Positions 19,185 to 26,852 of a stretch of DNA of 64,000 nucleotides are shown here, one piece after another (positions within the stretch are counted from its first letter, which is position 1; every line of letters begins with the position of its first letter). The DNA comes from Bacillus halotolerans. Lineage in GTDB: Bacteria > Bacillota > Bacilli > Bacillales > Bacillaceae. The stretch covers positions 248,001 through 312,000 of the forward strand of contig NZ_LPVF01000008.1 in NCBI RefSeq assembly GCF_001517105.1, written 5' to 3'. The translations under genes and the position numbers were made by a program. The notes under the pieces are model-generated. The model had not been told where the DNA came from. It did no database searches and was given only the letters and a program-made list of their open reading frames with translations.

Positions 19185-21083
19185 TTACTTTTCATAAGCT
19201 GTTCGCAAACCTGTATACAATGTGTAGAGCTCCCCGCTGATTCGCGGATAATACGGAAAACGCGGCACTTCTATAACAGCGGGCGGCATTTTCATCAATA
19301 CTGATTGCTCGGCCTGTTCAAAAAACGCTCTCAATTGGTTTATTTCTTCTTCAGAAACCGGAGAGGGCGGTCGGTGATGGGCTTGAGCCGAGAGCAAATA
19401 ATAACCTAAGTGCTGTATTCCAGAGATCGCCGGCCACAGCGTATCCGCTTTTGCTTTTGGAAAATCTCCAAGTGCTTTATCATATGCATCCCGAAGCCTG
19501 ACTAAGCCCACTCTAAGCTGATGTCCGTCTATTTGCTGTCCGGCTAACAGTTTCTCCATAAACTCCCCTTCCAGCCTGATCACTTCCCTCATGTATTCAG
19601 GCAGGCGTTTTGCCGAAAAACGTCTCCACAAAAGCATCGTTCCCACTAGGCCAATTATGCTGCCGACAGCCACATCGGTCAGCCTCGCCGCTATAAAATA
19701 ACCAGCCCCCAAGCCGCCATGCATGCTTTCTGTGATGACAAGCGCGTTTGCGGTCAGAAAAGGAACGGCCAAAGCATAATTGCGGACAATCAGCATTTCA
19801 AGAAGGAATTGAAGCATTGTGATGCATAAAGCGATATACACGCCGGATGGCTTAAAGAACAGGATCGCCCCTGCCAGCATCACTCCAATTACGGTTCCTG
19901 CCGAACGCTGAATGGCTCTTTGCAGCGTAAAGACAACAGTCGTGCCCAGCATCACCGCCGCTGCCGAGAGCGGAATCCAGTAAGAGCGGTGAAAACCGAA
20001 GGCATTGGCAAACAAAGCCGCCCCAAACAGCACAATCCCATACTTTAATGCCCGAATCAAAACAGGTGACTCCCAGTCAAAGGCATTTCTCAGAAAGTAA
20101 TAGGAGGATGGCAGCCGGCTTGGCTCCGCGTCCGATGGATCATCATTCCGCCGTGAAGCGATACTCAACACCTCGTTGATTTCTTCATACAGCTTCCGGG
20201 CTGGCTCCGCTTCATCCTCCTGAATAGGAAACGCATCGGAAACACGAGATTGCCCCAGCATGTCGGCAGTTTGGCGAAGTGCCTTTGCGATCTGCGCCTT
20301 ATCTGCGTTTGGTGTTTCGGCAGAAAAATGAATGATTGAGATGAAGAGATCGTCCGCTTTTTCCAGCAAGCGGATAAAACGTTCATCATGAGGCGATTTT
20401 CTCCATCTATTCCCTTTGCCGAGCACCGTTTGACGGGCTGTTCTCAGCATCAGCACGGTCTGATGCTGCGCGTTATGAAAATCAGGAGTTCCGACATCGG
20501 AAAGGCAGGATGCAAGCTGGCGGTATGTTCTTTTCAGCACTGTATTTTCCGGTCCATGCCTGTTATTGATCCAGCCAATCAAGGCGATTCCTGTGGCGAA
20601 AAGCCCGCCGGCAAATGTCAGTCCCGCTCTGAACAGAGCTTCTGAAGGATCTGCCGGCAAACCCGAGCTCACCAAAAAGGCAAGGACAAAAAACATCGGT
20701 GCCGGCCCTTGTATCCCAAGCGCGCCAAAAATAAACATTGCAGCTGCCCCGATAAGCCCCAGAACAGCCGCCATGCTCCAGAAAGTCCCTGCCAAAAGCG
20801 TCCCTAATCCAAACGATGCGGCGATCCCCATTGAAACTAACAGCAGCTTCAGAATACGTTTCGTATACGATTCCCCGCCTGCATATAAAAAAACAAAACC
20901 GCCGATGCTAGCGGTCAAACCGAAATCCGTGTGTCCCGACAATGCGCCGACAAACACAGGAAATCCTGAAGCGATGCCTGACCCGATTGCCTTTTTCCAT
21001 GGGAAAGGGGTTGCATGAATGCGAAAGGCATCCTTGACAACACTTGGCACTGTTCTTCGATTTTGATCAGAAGACTTGTTCAT
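19185..21083 (-). CDS. yvaC: FUSC-family membrane protein YvaC
   Basis: YvaC is a 632-residue protein of the FUSC/aromatic-acid-exporter-like family. Two blocks of about six transmembrane helices (about 35-180 and 350-495) are each followed by a cytoplasmic helical region. The repeat signature YWIPLSAAAVMLGTT near residue 367 starts the second block. Transport of small organic acids is plausible from the family but no substrate is proved. The ATG follows AGAGGG. It is transcribed alone on the minus strand. Its 3' end has no obvious strong terminator before azoR2; the AT-rich gap 19022-19184 carries azoR2 promoter sequence. Confidence 0.85.
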   Translation of the reverse strand: MNKSSDQNRRTVPSVVKDAFRIHATPFPWKKAIGSGIASGFPVFVGALSGHTDFGLTASIGGFVFLYAGGESYTKRILKLLLVSMGIAASFGLGTLLAGTFWSMAAVLGLIGAAAMFIFGALGIQGPAPMFFVLAFLVSSGLPADPSEALFRAGLTFAGGLFATGIALIGWINNRHGPENTVLKRTYRQLASCLSDVGTPDFHNAQHQTVLMLRTARQTVLGKGNRWRKSPHDERFIRLLEKADDLFISIIHFSAETPNADKAQIAKALRQTADMLGQSRVSDAFPIQEDEAEPARKLYEEINEVLSIASRRNDDPSDAEPSRLPSSYYFLRNAFDWESPVLIRALKYGIVLFGAALFANAFGFHRSYWIPLSAAAVMLGTTVVFTLQRAIQRSAGTVIGVMLAGAILFFKPSGVYIALCITMLQFLLEMLIVRNYALAVPFLTANALVITESMHGGLGAGYFIAARLTDVAVGSIIGLVGTMLLWRRFSAKRLPEYMREVIRLEGEFMEKLLAGQQIDGHQLRVGLVRLRDAYDKALGDFPKAKADTLWPAISGIQHLGYYLLSAQAHHRPPSPVSEEEINQLRAFFEQAEQSVLMKMPPAVIEVPRFPYYPRISGELYTLYTGLRTAYEK

Positions 21084-21186
21084 ATTACATAACCCTCTTT
21101 AACGACATGATGTTGGTCTCTTCCCGTTTATTCGCCATAGTATGCCCAGAAACAGACTCATCTTCTCATTGGATATGCTCTCATTA

Positions 21187-21214
21187 AAAAAGACAGAGAC
21201 ATATCTTCTCTGCC
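21187..21214 (-). terminator. Terminator after the GntR-family gene
   Basis: GGCAGAGA and TCTCTGTC pair on the minus strand and are followed by TTTTTT, just after the regulator's stop codon. Confidence 0.75.
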
Positions 21215-21218
21215 TTCA

Positions 21219-21875
21219 TTACACAAGTTTTTTCGCAATGTCATGCATTGGTTTAATCCAGTTGCTGTATGTCAGCTCAGCCGCCTTTTTCCGGTCTTTC
21301 TCCTTATATGCCTGAATGATTTGGTTATGTTCTTCAATTGAATTCTGCGGAGACTTGAAAAAAAGGTACTCAAGCCGAAGAATATGCATGTGAAGAACTG
21401 AGGTAAAATTGCGGATATATTCATTATCAGCCGCCTCAATGATCACATCATGAAACGCTTTATCAATGCCAAGCACTTCATAGATTTCGTTTCGGTCAAT
21501 TGCCGCTTTCATTTCGTGATTGATGGCTGTCAGCTGCTCTATATGAGACGATTGAATGTTTTCAATTGCCAATTCGGCAGCGGCGGACTGGAGAGACGCC
21601 ATCGGCGGATAGACTTTGAAGACATCATTTTTTTCAATCTGTGAAATTCTTGTTTCTTTCCCCGGAGACATTTCAACAAACCCCTGCATCTCTAATAATT
21701 GCAAAGCCTCTCTGACCGGTGTTCTGCTGACGCCTAGCGCTTTAGCCAACGCATCGTCATTCAATTTTTCTCCGGGCACAAGCACTCCTTCCACGATCCA
21801 CTTTTGAATTTGCTCAAAAGCAAGCTTTTTGGCAGTCTGCCGTTTCGGCTTCGGGGCATTTGACGGTATCGGCAC
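21219..21875 (-). CDS. GntR-family (FadR/FCD subfamily) transcriptional regulator
   Basis: The 218-residue protein has an N-terminal winged helix (about 15-85) with the segment DDALAKALGVSRTPVREAL, and an all-helical FCD ligand domain (about 90-215) with conserved Asp and His residues typical of metal-dependent organic-acid sensing. The start is a GTG at 21875; its GAGGTGA site overlaps the stop codon of the upstream transporter gene, so translation is coupled. I infer that it controls the transporter, probably through the palindrome at 22846-22868. I do not recall this pair between yvaC and yvaD in B. subtilis 168, so it appears to be accessory. The effector is unknown. Confidence 0.85.
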   Translation of the reverse strand: MPIPSNAPKPKRQTAKKLAFEQIQKWIVEGVLVPGEKLNDDALAKALGVSRTPVREALQLLEMQGFVEMSPGKETRISQIEKNDVFKVYPPMASLQSAAAELAIENIQSSHIEQLTAINHEMKAAIDRNEIYEVLGIDKAFHDVIIEAADNEYIRNFTSVLHMHILRLEYLFFKSPQNSIEEHNQIIQAYKEKDRKKAAELTYSNWIKPMHDIAKKLV

Positions 21876-21881
21876 AAAGCA

Positions 21882-22829
21882 TCACCTCTGAATATGGGTT
21901 TGGTTTTTTAATGCTGCCGTTTTGCCGGCACTTTTCTTCTGTGAAAGGACAAAAATCATGACTAAAATGCATGCCGCTCCTGCTGCTTGAAACAACCCAA
22001 AGGACACGCCAAGCCACAGAATTGAAGACGCGACTGCGGCAACCGGCTCAGTGCATCCCAGCATGCTCGCTTCTTGCGGGAATAAATATTTCAAACTTTC
22101 TAGGTACATGCAGAATCCCAATAACGTTCCGAAAATAACAATAAAAGCGACCGATGCAATTCCAGAAACCGTCCAGCCTTCTGCCTGTACAGCCCAAGGC
22201 GGATGAATAAAACTCATGCCGACGCCCCCGATCAGCATCCCCCAGCCAATGACGAGAGCCGACCCCCATGCTTTCAAAAGAGAACTGGAATACAGCGTAT
22301 AGAAGGCAAGCGCGCCAGCAGAAAGAAGACCCCATACAACAGATAAAGGAGAAACTGTTAAATTGCTGATGTTTCCATTTGTCAGCAGCAAAAAAGTGCC
22401 TGATAAAGCCAATAATAGCCCAAAAAAATCGGAAAACTGAAATGAATTCTTTTGGGTCAGAAGCAAATACAGCATAATCAGAACAGGCGCTAAGTATTGA
22501 AGCAGCGTGGCCACCGCTGCGTTTCCGGTTCCGATTGAAGCTAAAAATGTATACTGAACACCCAGCATGCCGGCAATCCCGAAAACAATAAGCTGGACAG
22601 CCGCTTTTTTATCTTTCCATATGCCCCAAACTGCCCTCCTGTTTTTACCGGCGGACACAATAATCAGCACCAACAGGCCTGATAACAGTAAACGTACCGT
22701 TACAAGCCACTCCACCGATACATCACTCGTTTCAAATAAATGCTGGGCAACCGTTCCCGATAATCCCCAAAAAGCAGCTCCGACAATCACCATTAAAAAG
22801 CTGTACAACCGTTGTTTCTGAGTCGCCAA
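21882..22829 (-). CDS. EamA-family (DMT) transporter
   Basis: This 315-residue protein has ten predicted transmembrane helices in two EamA repeats, as in drug/metabolite exporters of the DMT superfamily. The start is a TTG at 22829, preceded by GGGAGGA at 6-base spacing; the ATG at 22847 is upstream of that site and lies inside the operator-like palindrome, so it is rejected. It is the first gene of a two-gene unit with the GntR-family regulator 6 bases downstream. The transported compound cannot be told; efflux of an amino acid or organic acid sensed by the regulator is a reasonable inference. Confidence 0.87.
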   Translation of the reverse strand: MATQKQRLYSFLMVIVGAAFWGLSGTVAQHLFETSDVSVEWLVTVRLLLSGLLVLIIVSAGKNRRAVWGIWKDKKAAVQLIVFGIAGMLGVQYTFLASIGTGNAAVATLLQYLAPVLIMLYLLLTQKNSFQFSDFFGLLLALSGTFLLLTNGNISNLTVSPLSVVWGLLSAGALAFYTLYSSSLLKAWGSALVIGWGMLIGGVGMSFIHPPWAVQAEGWTVSGIASVAFIVIFGTLLGFCMYLESLKYLFPQEASMLGCTEPVAAVASSILWLGVSFGLFQAAGAACILVMIFVLSQKKSAGKTAALKNQTHIQR

Positions 22830-22845
22830 CGTATATCCTCCCGAC

Positions 22846-22868
22846 ATGTAATATGCAATATATTACAT
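22846..22868 (-). promoter_or_regulatory. Palindromic operator candidate in front of the EamA/GntR pair
   Basis: A perfect 9-bp inverted repeat ATGTAATAT-N5-ATATTACAT lies just upstream of the transporter's ribosome-binding site. AT-rich palindromes of this kind are typical targets of FCD-type GntR regulators. No other regulator is encoded nearby on this unit. Confidence 0.6.
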
Positions 22869-22922
22869 ATTATATCGTTTTATTTTTCGGAAAACAAAGT
22901 GTTTTCAAAAAATAAAACAGTG

Positions 22923-23324
22923 CTACTCGCACTGCTTAGATAAAAGTCTGTGAATAAAAAATAAAGGATAAATCAAAAGGTATCCATTAAACAGCCACCA
23001 TGCAAGATCAAAATCCCCGCTAAATGTCCAGAATGATAAAGCCTGAAGGCCTGAACAGAAGGTCAGCACAAGAGAAATCTGCGCCATCTGCCTCCATATT
23101 GCTCTTTTGATGCGCTGCAAATACAAGCTGTACAAACCAGTAATGGAGATTAAAATATCCAATGGAAAAAAGGACCAATTCCAGGCGATCATAAACGGGT
23201 CTTGATAATGTTTAAAGGCCCAGCTTTCCGGCATTAATGAAAAGCCGGCAGACAGCCAGTACAATATAAAACCGACATCCGTCACGAGAAAGAACAGTTT
23301 CATCACTCTCATGTTACTGCTCAC
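22923..23324 (-). CDS. yvaD: Membrane protein YvaD
   Basis: YvaD is a small hydrophobic protein of up to 133 residues with about four transmembrane helices (near 10-28, 46-65, 78-97 and 105-122) and many aromatic residues. The family is not functionally defined. The reading frame overlaps the end of yvaE; the GTG at 23324 is the outermost start, but the ATG at 23312 or 23303 may be the real one because no clear ribosome-binding site precedes the GTG. It is the last gene of the yvaF-yvaE-yvaD unit, so it is probably co-expressed with the multidrug exporter gene yvaE. Confidence 0.78.
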   Translation of the reverse strand: MSSNMRVMKLFFLVTDVGFILYWLSAGFSLMPESWAFKHYQDPFMIAWNWSFFPLDILISITGLYSLYLQRIKRAIWRQMAQISLVLTFCSGLQALSFWTFSGDFDLAWWLFNGYLLIYPLFFIHRLLSKQCE

Positions 23325-23667
23325 TTTTATGTACCGTTTGAGGCTCCGCCCCTTGATCGATCAGGTTTAAAGATACTACACCGGCAATAATCAGCCCGAT
23401 TGAAATCAGTTTCATGACACTTATATTCTCTTGAAAATACAAAAACCCGACAACTGTGATCAGGACAATGCCCATCCCCGACCAGACAGCGTAAGCAACA
23501 GATACATCGATAGATTTGAGCGTAAGCGTCAGAAAGAAAAGACTCCCGCCATAAAAAAACATCAATAGCACACTCGGCAGAAGCTTTGTGAAACCCGCTG
23601 AAAGCTTCATACTGACCGTACCGGCAACTTCAAATAAAATGGCCAAACATAAAAACATCCACTGCAC
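23314..23667 (-). CDS. yvaE: Small multidrug resistance (SMR) exporter YvaE
   Basis: YvaE is a 117-residue, four-helix transporter of the SMR/EmrE family that exchanges protons for cationic drugs. The membrane-embedded glutamate of the family is present in the first helix (ILFEVAGTVSMKLS, Glu13), and the YAVWSGMGIV signature is near residue 59. The start is a GTG with GGTGG upstream. It follows yvaF by 15 bases and overlaps yvaD, consistent with one operon in which the TetR regulator controls its own exporter. Confidence 0.9.
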   Translation of the reverse strand: MQWMFLCLAILFEVAGTVSMKLSAGFTKLLPSVLLMFFYGGSLFFLTLTLKSIDVSVAYAVWSGMGIVLITVVGFLYFQENISVMKLISIGLIIAGVVSLNLIDQGAEPQTVHKSEQ

Positions 23668-23682
23668 GCGCCACCAGCCTCC

Positions 23683-24237
23683 TCATTTTTCTGTTATCCC
23701 GTTACATAATACATCTACGATTGATTCAAGAACCTCTCCTGTCGTGTACTGATGTTTGAGCGGATAATCAGGATCATACACTTGGTTGATGCTTCCTATA
23801 TACATTTGAACCAATAAATCAATGTTGATATTTCTAATCTTCTTTTGCTCCCTGCACTCGTTTAACAATCCAATAACAACTGACCATTCTTCCTTCATAA
23901 ACGTGTCTAATTTGAGCCACGCATCGTAATGGGATTTCTTCAGCTCTTGTAATAACCCCATATTCAGCAGATCCAATTCCTTTGGAAGACCGATCAGCAT
24001 TTGCTTCACCTTTTCAAGCGCATCTAGGGTCTCATCTTCATAGATGCTCTTTTCCATTTGCTTCATCTCCGCGATAAACTGCGCCACGACGGCCTCCGCA
24101 AGCTGATCTTTCGACGGGTAATGCGCATAAAGCGTCCGCTTGCTTGTTCCAAGCGCTCCCGCCAGATCGTTCATTGTAAATGAAAAACCTTTCTGTCTGA
24201 TCAGGCGAATGGTTTCCGCCAATATTCTTTTTTCCAA
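23683..24237 (-). CDS. yvaF: TetR/AcrR-family regulator YvaF
   Basis: YvaF has an N-terminal TetR helix-turn-helix (about residues 8-52, with FTMNDLAGALGTSKRTLYAHYPSK as the core) and a C-terminal helical ligand domain. It is the first gene of an operon with the SMR exporter YvaE and YvaD, the usual layout for a drug-responsive repressor. The start is probably the TTG at 24237, 6 bases after GAGGTG; the ATG at 24243 and GTG at 24246 are too close to that site. A near-perfect 26-bp palindrome at 24256-24281 directly upstream is its likely operator. Confidence 0.85.
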   Translation of the reverse strand: MEKRILAETIRLIRQKGFSFTMNDLAGALGTSKRTLYAHYPSKDQLAEAVVAQFIAEMKQMEKSIYEDETLDALEKVKQMLIGLPKELDLLNMGLLQELKKSHYDAWLKLDTFMKEEWSVVIGLLNECREQKKIRNINIDLLVQMYIGSINQVYDPDYPLKHQYTTGEVLESIVDVLCNGITEK

Positions 24238-24255
24238 ATCCATCACCTCGCTTTC

Positions 24256-24281
24256 GGTACTATAAAAACTTTTATGGTACC
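24256..24281 (-). promoter_or_regulatory. Palindromic operator upstream of yvaF
   Basis: Arms GGTACTATAAAA and TTTTATGGTACC (one mismatch) around AC make a 26-bp palindrome about 20 bases before the yvaF start. TetR-family regulators usually bind such sites next to their own gene. Confidence 0.7.
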
Positions 24282-24323
24282 AAAATTATACGTCAGCAGG
24301 TTCTGGAAATCAATACAATAAAA

Positions 24324-24350
24324 AAACCTCTTCCCAGAGGGAGAGGTTTA
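24324..24350 (-). terminator. yvaG terminator
   Basis: AAACCTCT and AGAGGTTT form the stem, followed on the minus strand by TTTTTTTATTG, immediately after the yvaG stop. Confidence 0.85.
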
Positions 24351-25145
24351 CTAAAAGACGCTGCGGACCAAACCGCCGTCCGCCCGAAGTGCCGCGCCAT
24401 TAATCGCGGAAGACAGCGGGCTGCTTAGGAATGTAACAAAGTGAGCGATTTCTTCCGGCCGGATCAGCCTTTGGATAATTGAAGTCGGACGGTTTTCCTT
24501 CATAAAACGGGCCTCAGCTTCTTGAACAGTCAGGTTTTCACCAGGATAAAGAGAGTTCAGCATTGTTTCCACTCCCTCTGTTAAGGTTGAACCCGGCATG
24601 ACTGTATTTACCGTTACATTTGTGCCGGTTGCCAGCTCCGCCAAGCTGCGGGAAATGGAAAGCTGCATCGTTTTCGTCGCGCTGTAATGGGCCATTTCCT
24701 GAGAAGGCATGATTGCCGCTTCACTGGCAATAAAAATCACCCGGCCTTCTTTCTTCTCTATCATTTTGTGTAAATACTTGCGTGTGAGCCTCACACCGCT
24801 CATAATATTCACTTCAAAAAATCGGAACCACTCATCATCGGGGATATCAAAATACTCTGCCGGTTCAAAAATCCCTAAATTATTGACCAAAATATCAACC
24901 TGCGGATATGCCTGAAACAGATCATTGCAGCCTTCTTCGGTTCCAAGATCAAATGCGGCCGGATAAAACACAGCCTCTGCATGCTGTGTTTTCAAATCGT
25001 CTATCGTCTGATTCACTTTTTCTTCCCGGCGGCCGTTAATGATAACCGCCGCGCCTTCTTCCGCTAACGAAGCGGCAATCGCTTTGCCGATCCCCGACGT
25101 TGAGCCGGTCACCAGTGCGGTTTTGTCATGTAAATTCAATTTCAT
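24351..25145 (-). CDS. yvaG: Short-chain dehydrogenase/reductase YvaG
   Basis: YvaG is a 264-residue classical SDR oxidoreductase. It has the nucleotide-binding TGSTSGIGKA motif near residue 14, NNLG near 91, and the catalytic Ser with HYSATKT (Tyr-X3-Lys) near 155. The substrate is unknown. The start is the ATG at 25145, preceded by GGAGGGATG; the open frame extends 62 codons upstream, but that part lacks a site. It is a single gene, convergent with nothing and downstream of the accessory region. Confidence 0.9.
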   Translation of the reverse strand: MKLNLHDKTALVTGSTSGIGKAIAASLAEEGAAVIINGRREEKVNQTIDDLKTQHAEAVFYPAAFDLGTEEGCNDLFQAYPQVDILVNNLGIFEPAEYFDIPDDEWFRFFEVNIMSGVRLTRKYLHKMIEKKEGRVIFIASEAAIMPSQEMAHYSATKTMQLSISRSLAELATGTNVTVNTVMPGSTLTEGVETMLNSLYPGENLTVQEAEARFMKENRPTSIIQRLIRPEEIAHFVTFLSSPLSSAINGAALRADGGLVRSVF

Positions 25146-25618
25146 TCGTTCATCCCTCCGTTTTTGTTTCCTCTTATTTATTAACAGAAATGCGATTGGT
25201 AAAACATCTGCTGTAAAACCAGTATGAAACAGCTGGGATTCAGATGGAAGTACGCACTTTTTGGTGCCTGTTATACGAAAAAAATTGAAGCAGAACCTGT
25301 AAAAGGTACTGCTGGATAAGGGAAACGACATTCCTTTATACCATTAGACATATGACAAATTACTAATTTTAAAGTAAATATTGGAATTTATCTTTCCATT
25401 TGCGATAATAAAACTAATATGTGATGGGTAAATAGGCGAATAAGGATAGGGCATTTAACCAACAGCATTCAGCCTTACTTTATTAACCGACGTGCAAGCC
25501 ATTTCACCCTCAAGCGATTTTTAAACCGAAGAAAATGGGTACTTTGGATAAGCGGTATAAGCAGACTCTCTGCAAGTCTGTTTTATTTTTTTCTCATAAA
25601 TAAACGAGGTGAAAATCA
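25146..25618. other. Gap between yvaG and the small membrane protein gene
   Basis: The region is AT-rich and without a supported gene. It contains a hairpin AGCAGAACCT/AGGTACTGCT at 25289-25313 followed by T7 on the minus strand, and a hairpin CAGACT/AGTCTG at 25563-25581 followed by T-rich sequence on the plus strand. Both look like terminators whose genes are gone, which fits a deletion-scarred region. Confidence 0.45.
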
Positions 25619-25819
25619 ATGAATGGTATAGAATTTTTAGAATCTGTGTCGCAATTTGGACAAATCATTTTATTATTCTCCGGCTACGCCCTGTATTGGA
25701 GATTAGGTAAAACAAAAAGAGAACGAAGACTTACAAGATATGAAACTTTTCTTAGGTTCTTTGTAATGTTCGGCATATTGGCATGGGCGTTTTCGTTTCT
25801 TGCTTTGCATTTGTGGTAA
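25619..25819 (+). CDS. Small membrane protein of unknown function
   Basis: This is a 66-residue protein with ATG start and GAGGTG at 7-base spacing. It has two hydrophobic segments (about 12-28 and 45-63) separated by a strongly basic loop (GKTKRERRLTRYE), so it should form a helical hairpin with the loop in the cytoplasm. I do not recognise a family. It lies in the decayed region beside the tmRNA gene and may be the only intact gene left there; the hairpin with a T-rich tail about 25 bases upstream would either end an upstream transcript or attenuate this one. Size and topology would fit a membrane peptide, a holin-like protein or a toxin, none proved. Confidence 0.55.
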   Translation: MNGIEFLESVSQFGQIILLFSGYALYWRLGKTKRERRLTRYETFLRFFVMFGILAWAFSFLALHLW

Positions 25820-25914
25820 CAATCTTCTGTCGATATTTGACTTATTATGATTAAAACCCTTCTTTTGAAAAATGTATGTTGCTTTTACCATTTCAAAAAA
25901 GGGGGTGTTCACAC

Positions 25915-26309
25915 ATGTTGAATAGATTGTTTTTTCCGGCGTCGGTTTTCTTTCTTGCTATTGCGACAATAGCACCAGCAGTTCAGCAACCCAATTGAAT
26001 CCGGAGGATGGTTAAGATGGCTTAACTGAAGAACAAGTTAAAAAATCTCTAGCAGAAGTTGAGTACATCTTTACTAAGATTTTAGTTTTTGACAAAGAGA
26101 CGGGGTATACAGTCAAAGAGGATGGGCTTGAAAAGTCTCCTTAGACTGCAGGTCAAAAAGATGGCATGATCGCTTTCCGCTTATATATGAATAAAGAATA
26201 TAATTATACGAATGTCAGAATCAGTAGTATTCAAGGATGTTTGGAAGATGCACTTAACTTAAGTAAAGGTGCTTTGAATCAAGTTCATGCAACACTGTGT
26301 ATTTACTAA
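25915..26309 (+). pseudogene. Broken gene for a small secreted protein
   Basis: An ATG at 25915 with GGGGGTG upstream begins a signal-peptide-like sequence (MLNRLFFPASVFFLAIA, then PAVQQ) that stops at 25996-25998. A coding-like frame continues from about 26016 in another phase with GLTEEQVKKSLAEVEYIF, is cut by a TAG at 26142-26144, and ends at 26307-26309 after CLEDALNLSKGAL and LCIY. So the gene has at least one frameshift and one nonsense codon. The deduced mature protein would be about 100 residues with two cysteines. I do not recognise the family; it resembles a secreted small effector only in size and signal peptide. Confidence 0.6.
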
Positions 26310-26367
26310 AATCCAGTGAGTACGCAGTGCCCGACAAGCTTACATAACCTCCTTTGTTCTTTTTCAT
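26254..26367 (-). CDS. Possible micro-protein (37 residues)
   Basis: An ATG at 26367 with GGGGAG at 8-base spacing opens a 37-codon frame (MKKNKGGYVSLS near the start, HLYLS at the end). Its start codon overlaps the stop of the frame at 26364-26456 as ATGA, a typical coupling arrangement. It runs antisense to the 3' end of the broken secreted-protein gene. No family is recognised and expression is unproved. Confidence 0.3.
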   Translation of the reverse strand: MKKNKGGYVSLSGTAYSLDFSKYTVLHELDSKHLYLS

Positions 26368-26456
26368 GTGTACAGCTCCCCTAACACTATGTCCCAAACC
26401 TCCCATACCATCTCAATTGCATCTCCCGAATAATTGGGATTAGGGATAAAATTCAC
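26364..26456 (-). CDS. Possible short coding fragment (30 residues or C-terminal remnant)
   Basis: A minus-strand frame ending at 26364 encodes NPNYSGDAIEMVWEVWDIV before LGELYT. The composition looks coding (acidic, tryptophan-rich, low in rare codons). The GTG at 26456 has no convincing ribosome-binding site, and the open frame extends 13 codons further upstream, so this may be the tail of a lost gene. It overlaps the next frame by ATGA. Confidence 0.28.
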   Translation of the reverse strand: MNFIPNPNYSGDAIEMVWEVWDIVLGELYT

Positions 26457-26794
26457 ATGCAGATTCAGAGAGAGCCGATAGAATAACTGTCTCTTTTAAA
26501 AGACATAAAAATGGCGCTGAAAACACAGCGCCAGTAAAATCAGATTATAGGATTTTTGGTTCTTTTTACGATAGCATAGCGACTAGCACAATTGATAGAC
26601 GCTACGAAAAATACCTTAGAAAATCAGGGGTGATCCACGACTTCAGACATTCACATGCGTCATACTTAATCAATAAAAAATGCAATCCATTGGTCATCGC
26701 ATTGAACAAGTATAGTCACCTTTATCCGTCTACACAAATGACGTTATTGGCTTCATGGAAAACGAAAAATTTTAAAAGTGTTACCAAAAAGTAA
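26450..26794 (+). pseudogene. C-terminal remnant of a phage-type tyrosine recombinase (integrase)
   Basis: The plus-strand frame from 26450 to the TAA at 26792-26794 is open for 114 codons but has no start. Its second half is clearly integrase-like: DYRIFGSF, then TIDRRYEKYLRKSGV, the active-site box HDFRHSHASYLI and the tail YSHLYPSTQ, which carries the catalytic tyrosine. Between CNPLVIA and the YSHLYPS box about 20 residues usual in the family, including the LGH segment, are missing, so an in-frame deletion has removed part of the catalytic core. It ends about 60 bases from the 3' end of the tmRNA gene, a common phage attachment site. A TGGCGCTG/CAGCGCCA hairpin at 26512-26533 lies inside the frame. 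Confidence 0.8.
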
Positions 26795-26843
26795 CCGCAG
26801 TGCCCTCGAAAGCTTTAGAAGCCTTGATAGCACTGCGGTTACA
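26787..26843 (-). terminator. ssrA terminator
   Basis: GTAACCGCAGTGC and GCACTGCGGTTAC form a perfect 13-bp stem with a 27-nt loop, 10 bases after the tmRNA 3' end. On the minus strand it is followed by TTTTTGG. It overlaps the end of the integrase remnant. Confidence 0.8.
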
Positions 26844-26852
26844 AAGTATGTA

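Noticed and set aside
26512..26533. TGGCGCTG/CAGCGCCA hairpin inside the integrase remnant taken as a terminator
   Set aside because: It lies in the open frame of the remnant. On the minus strand it could end transcription that passes the ssrA terminator, but there is no gene it clearly serves.
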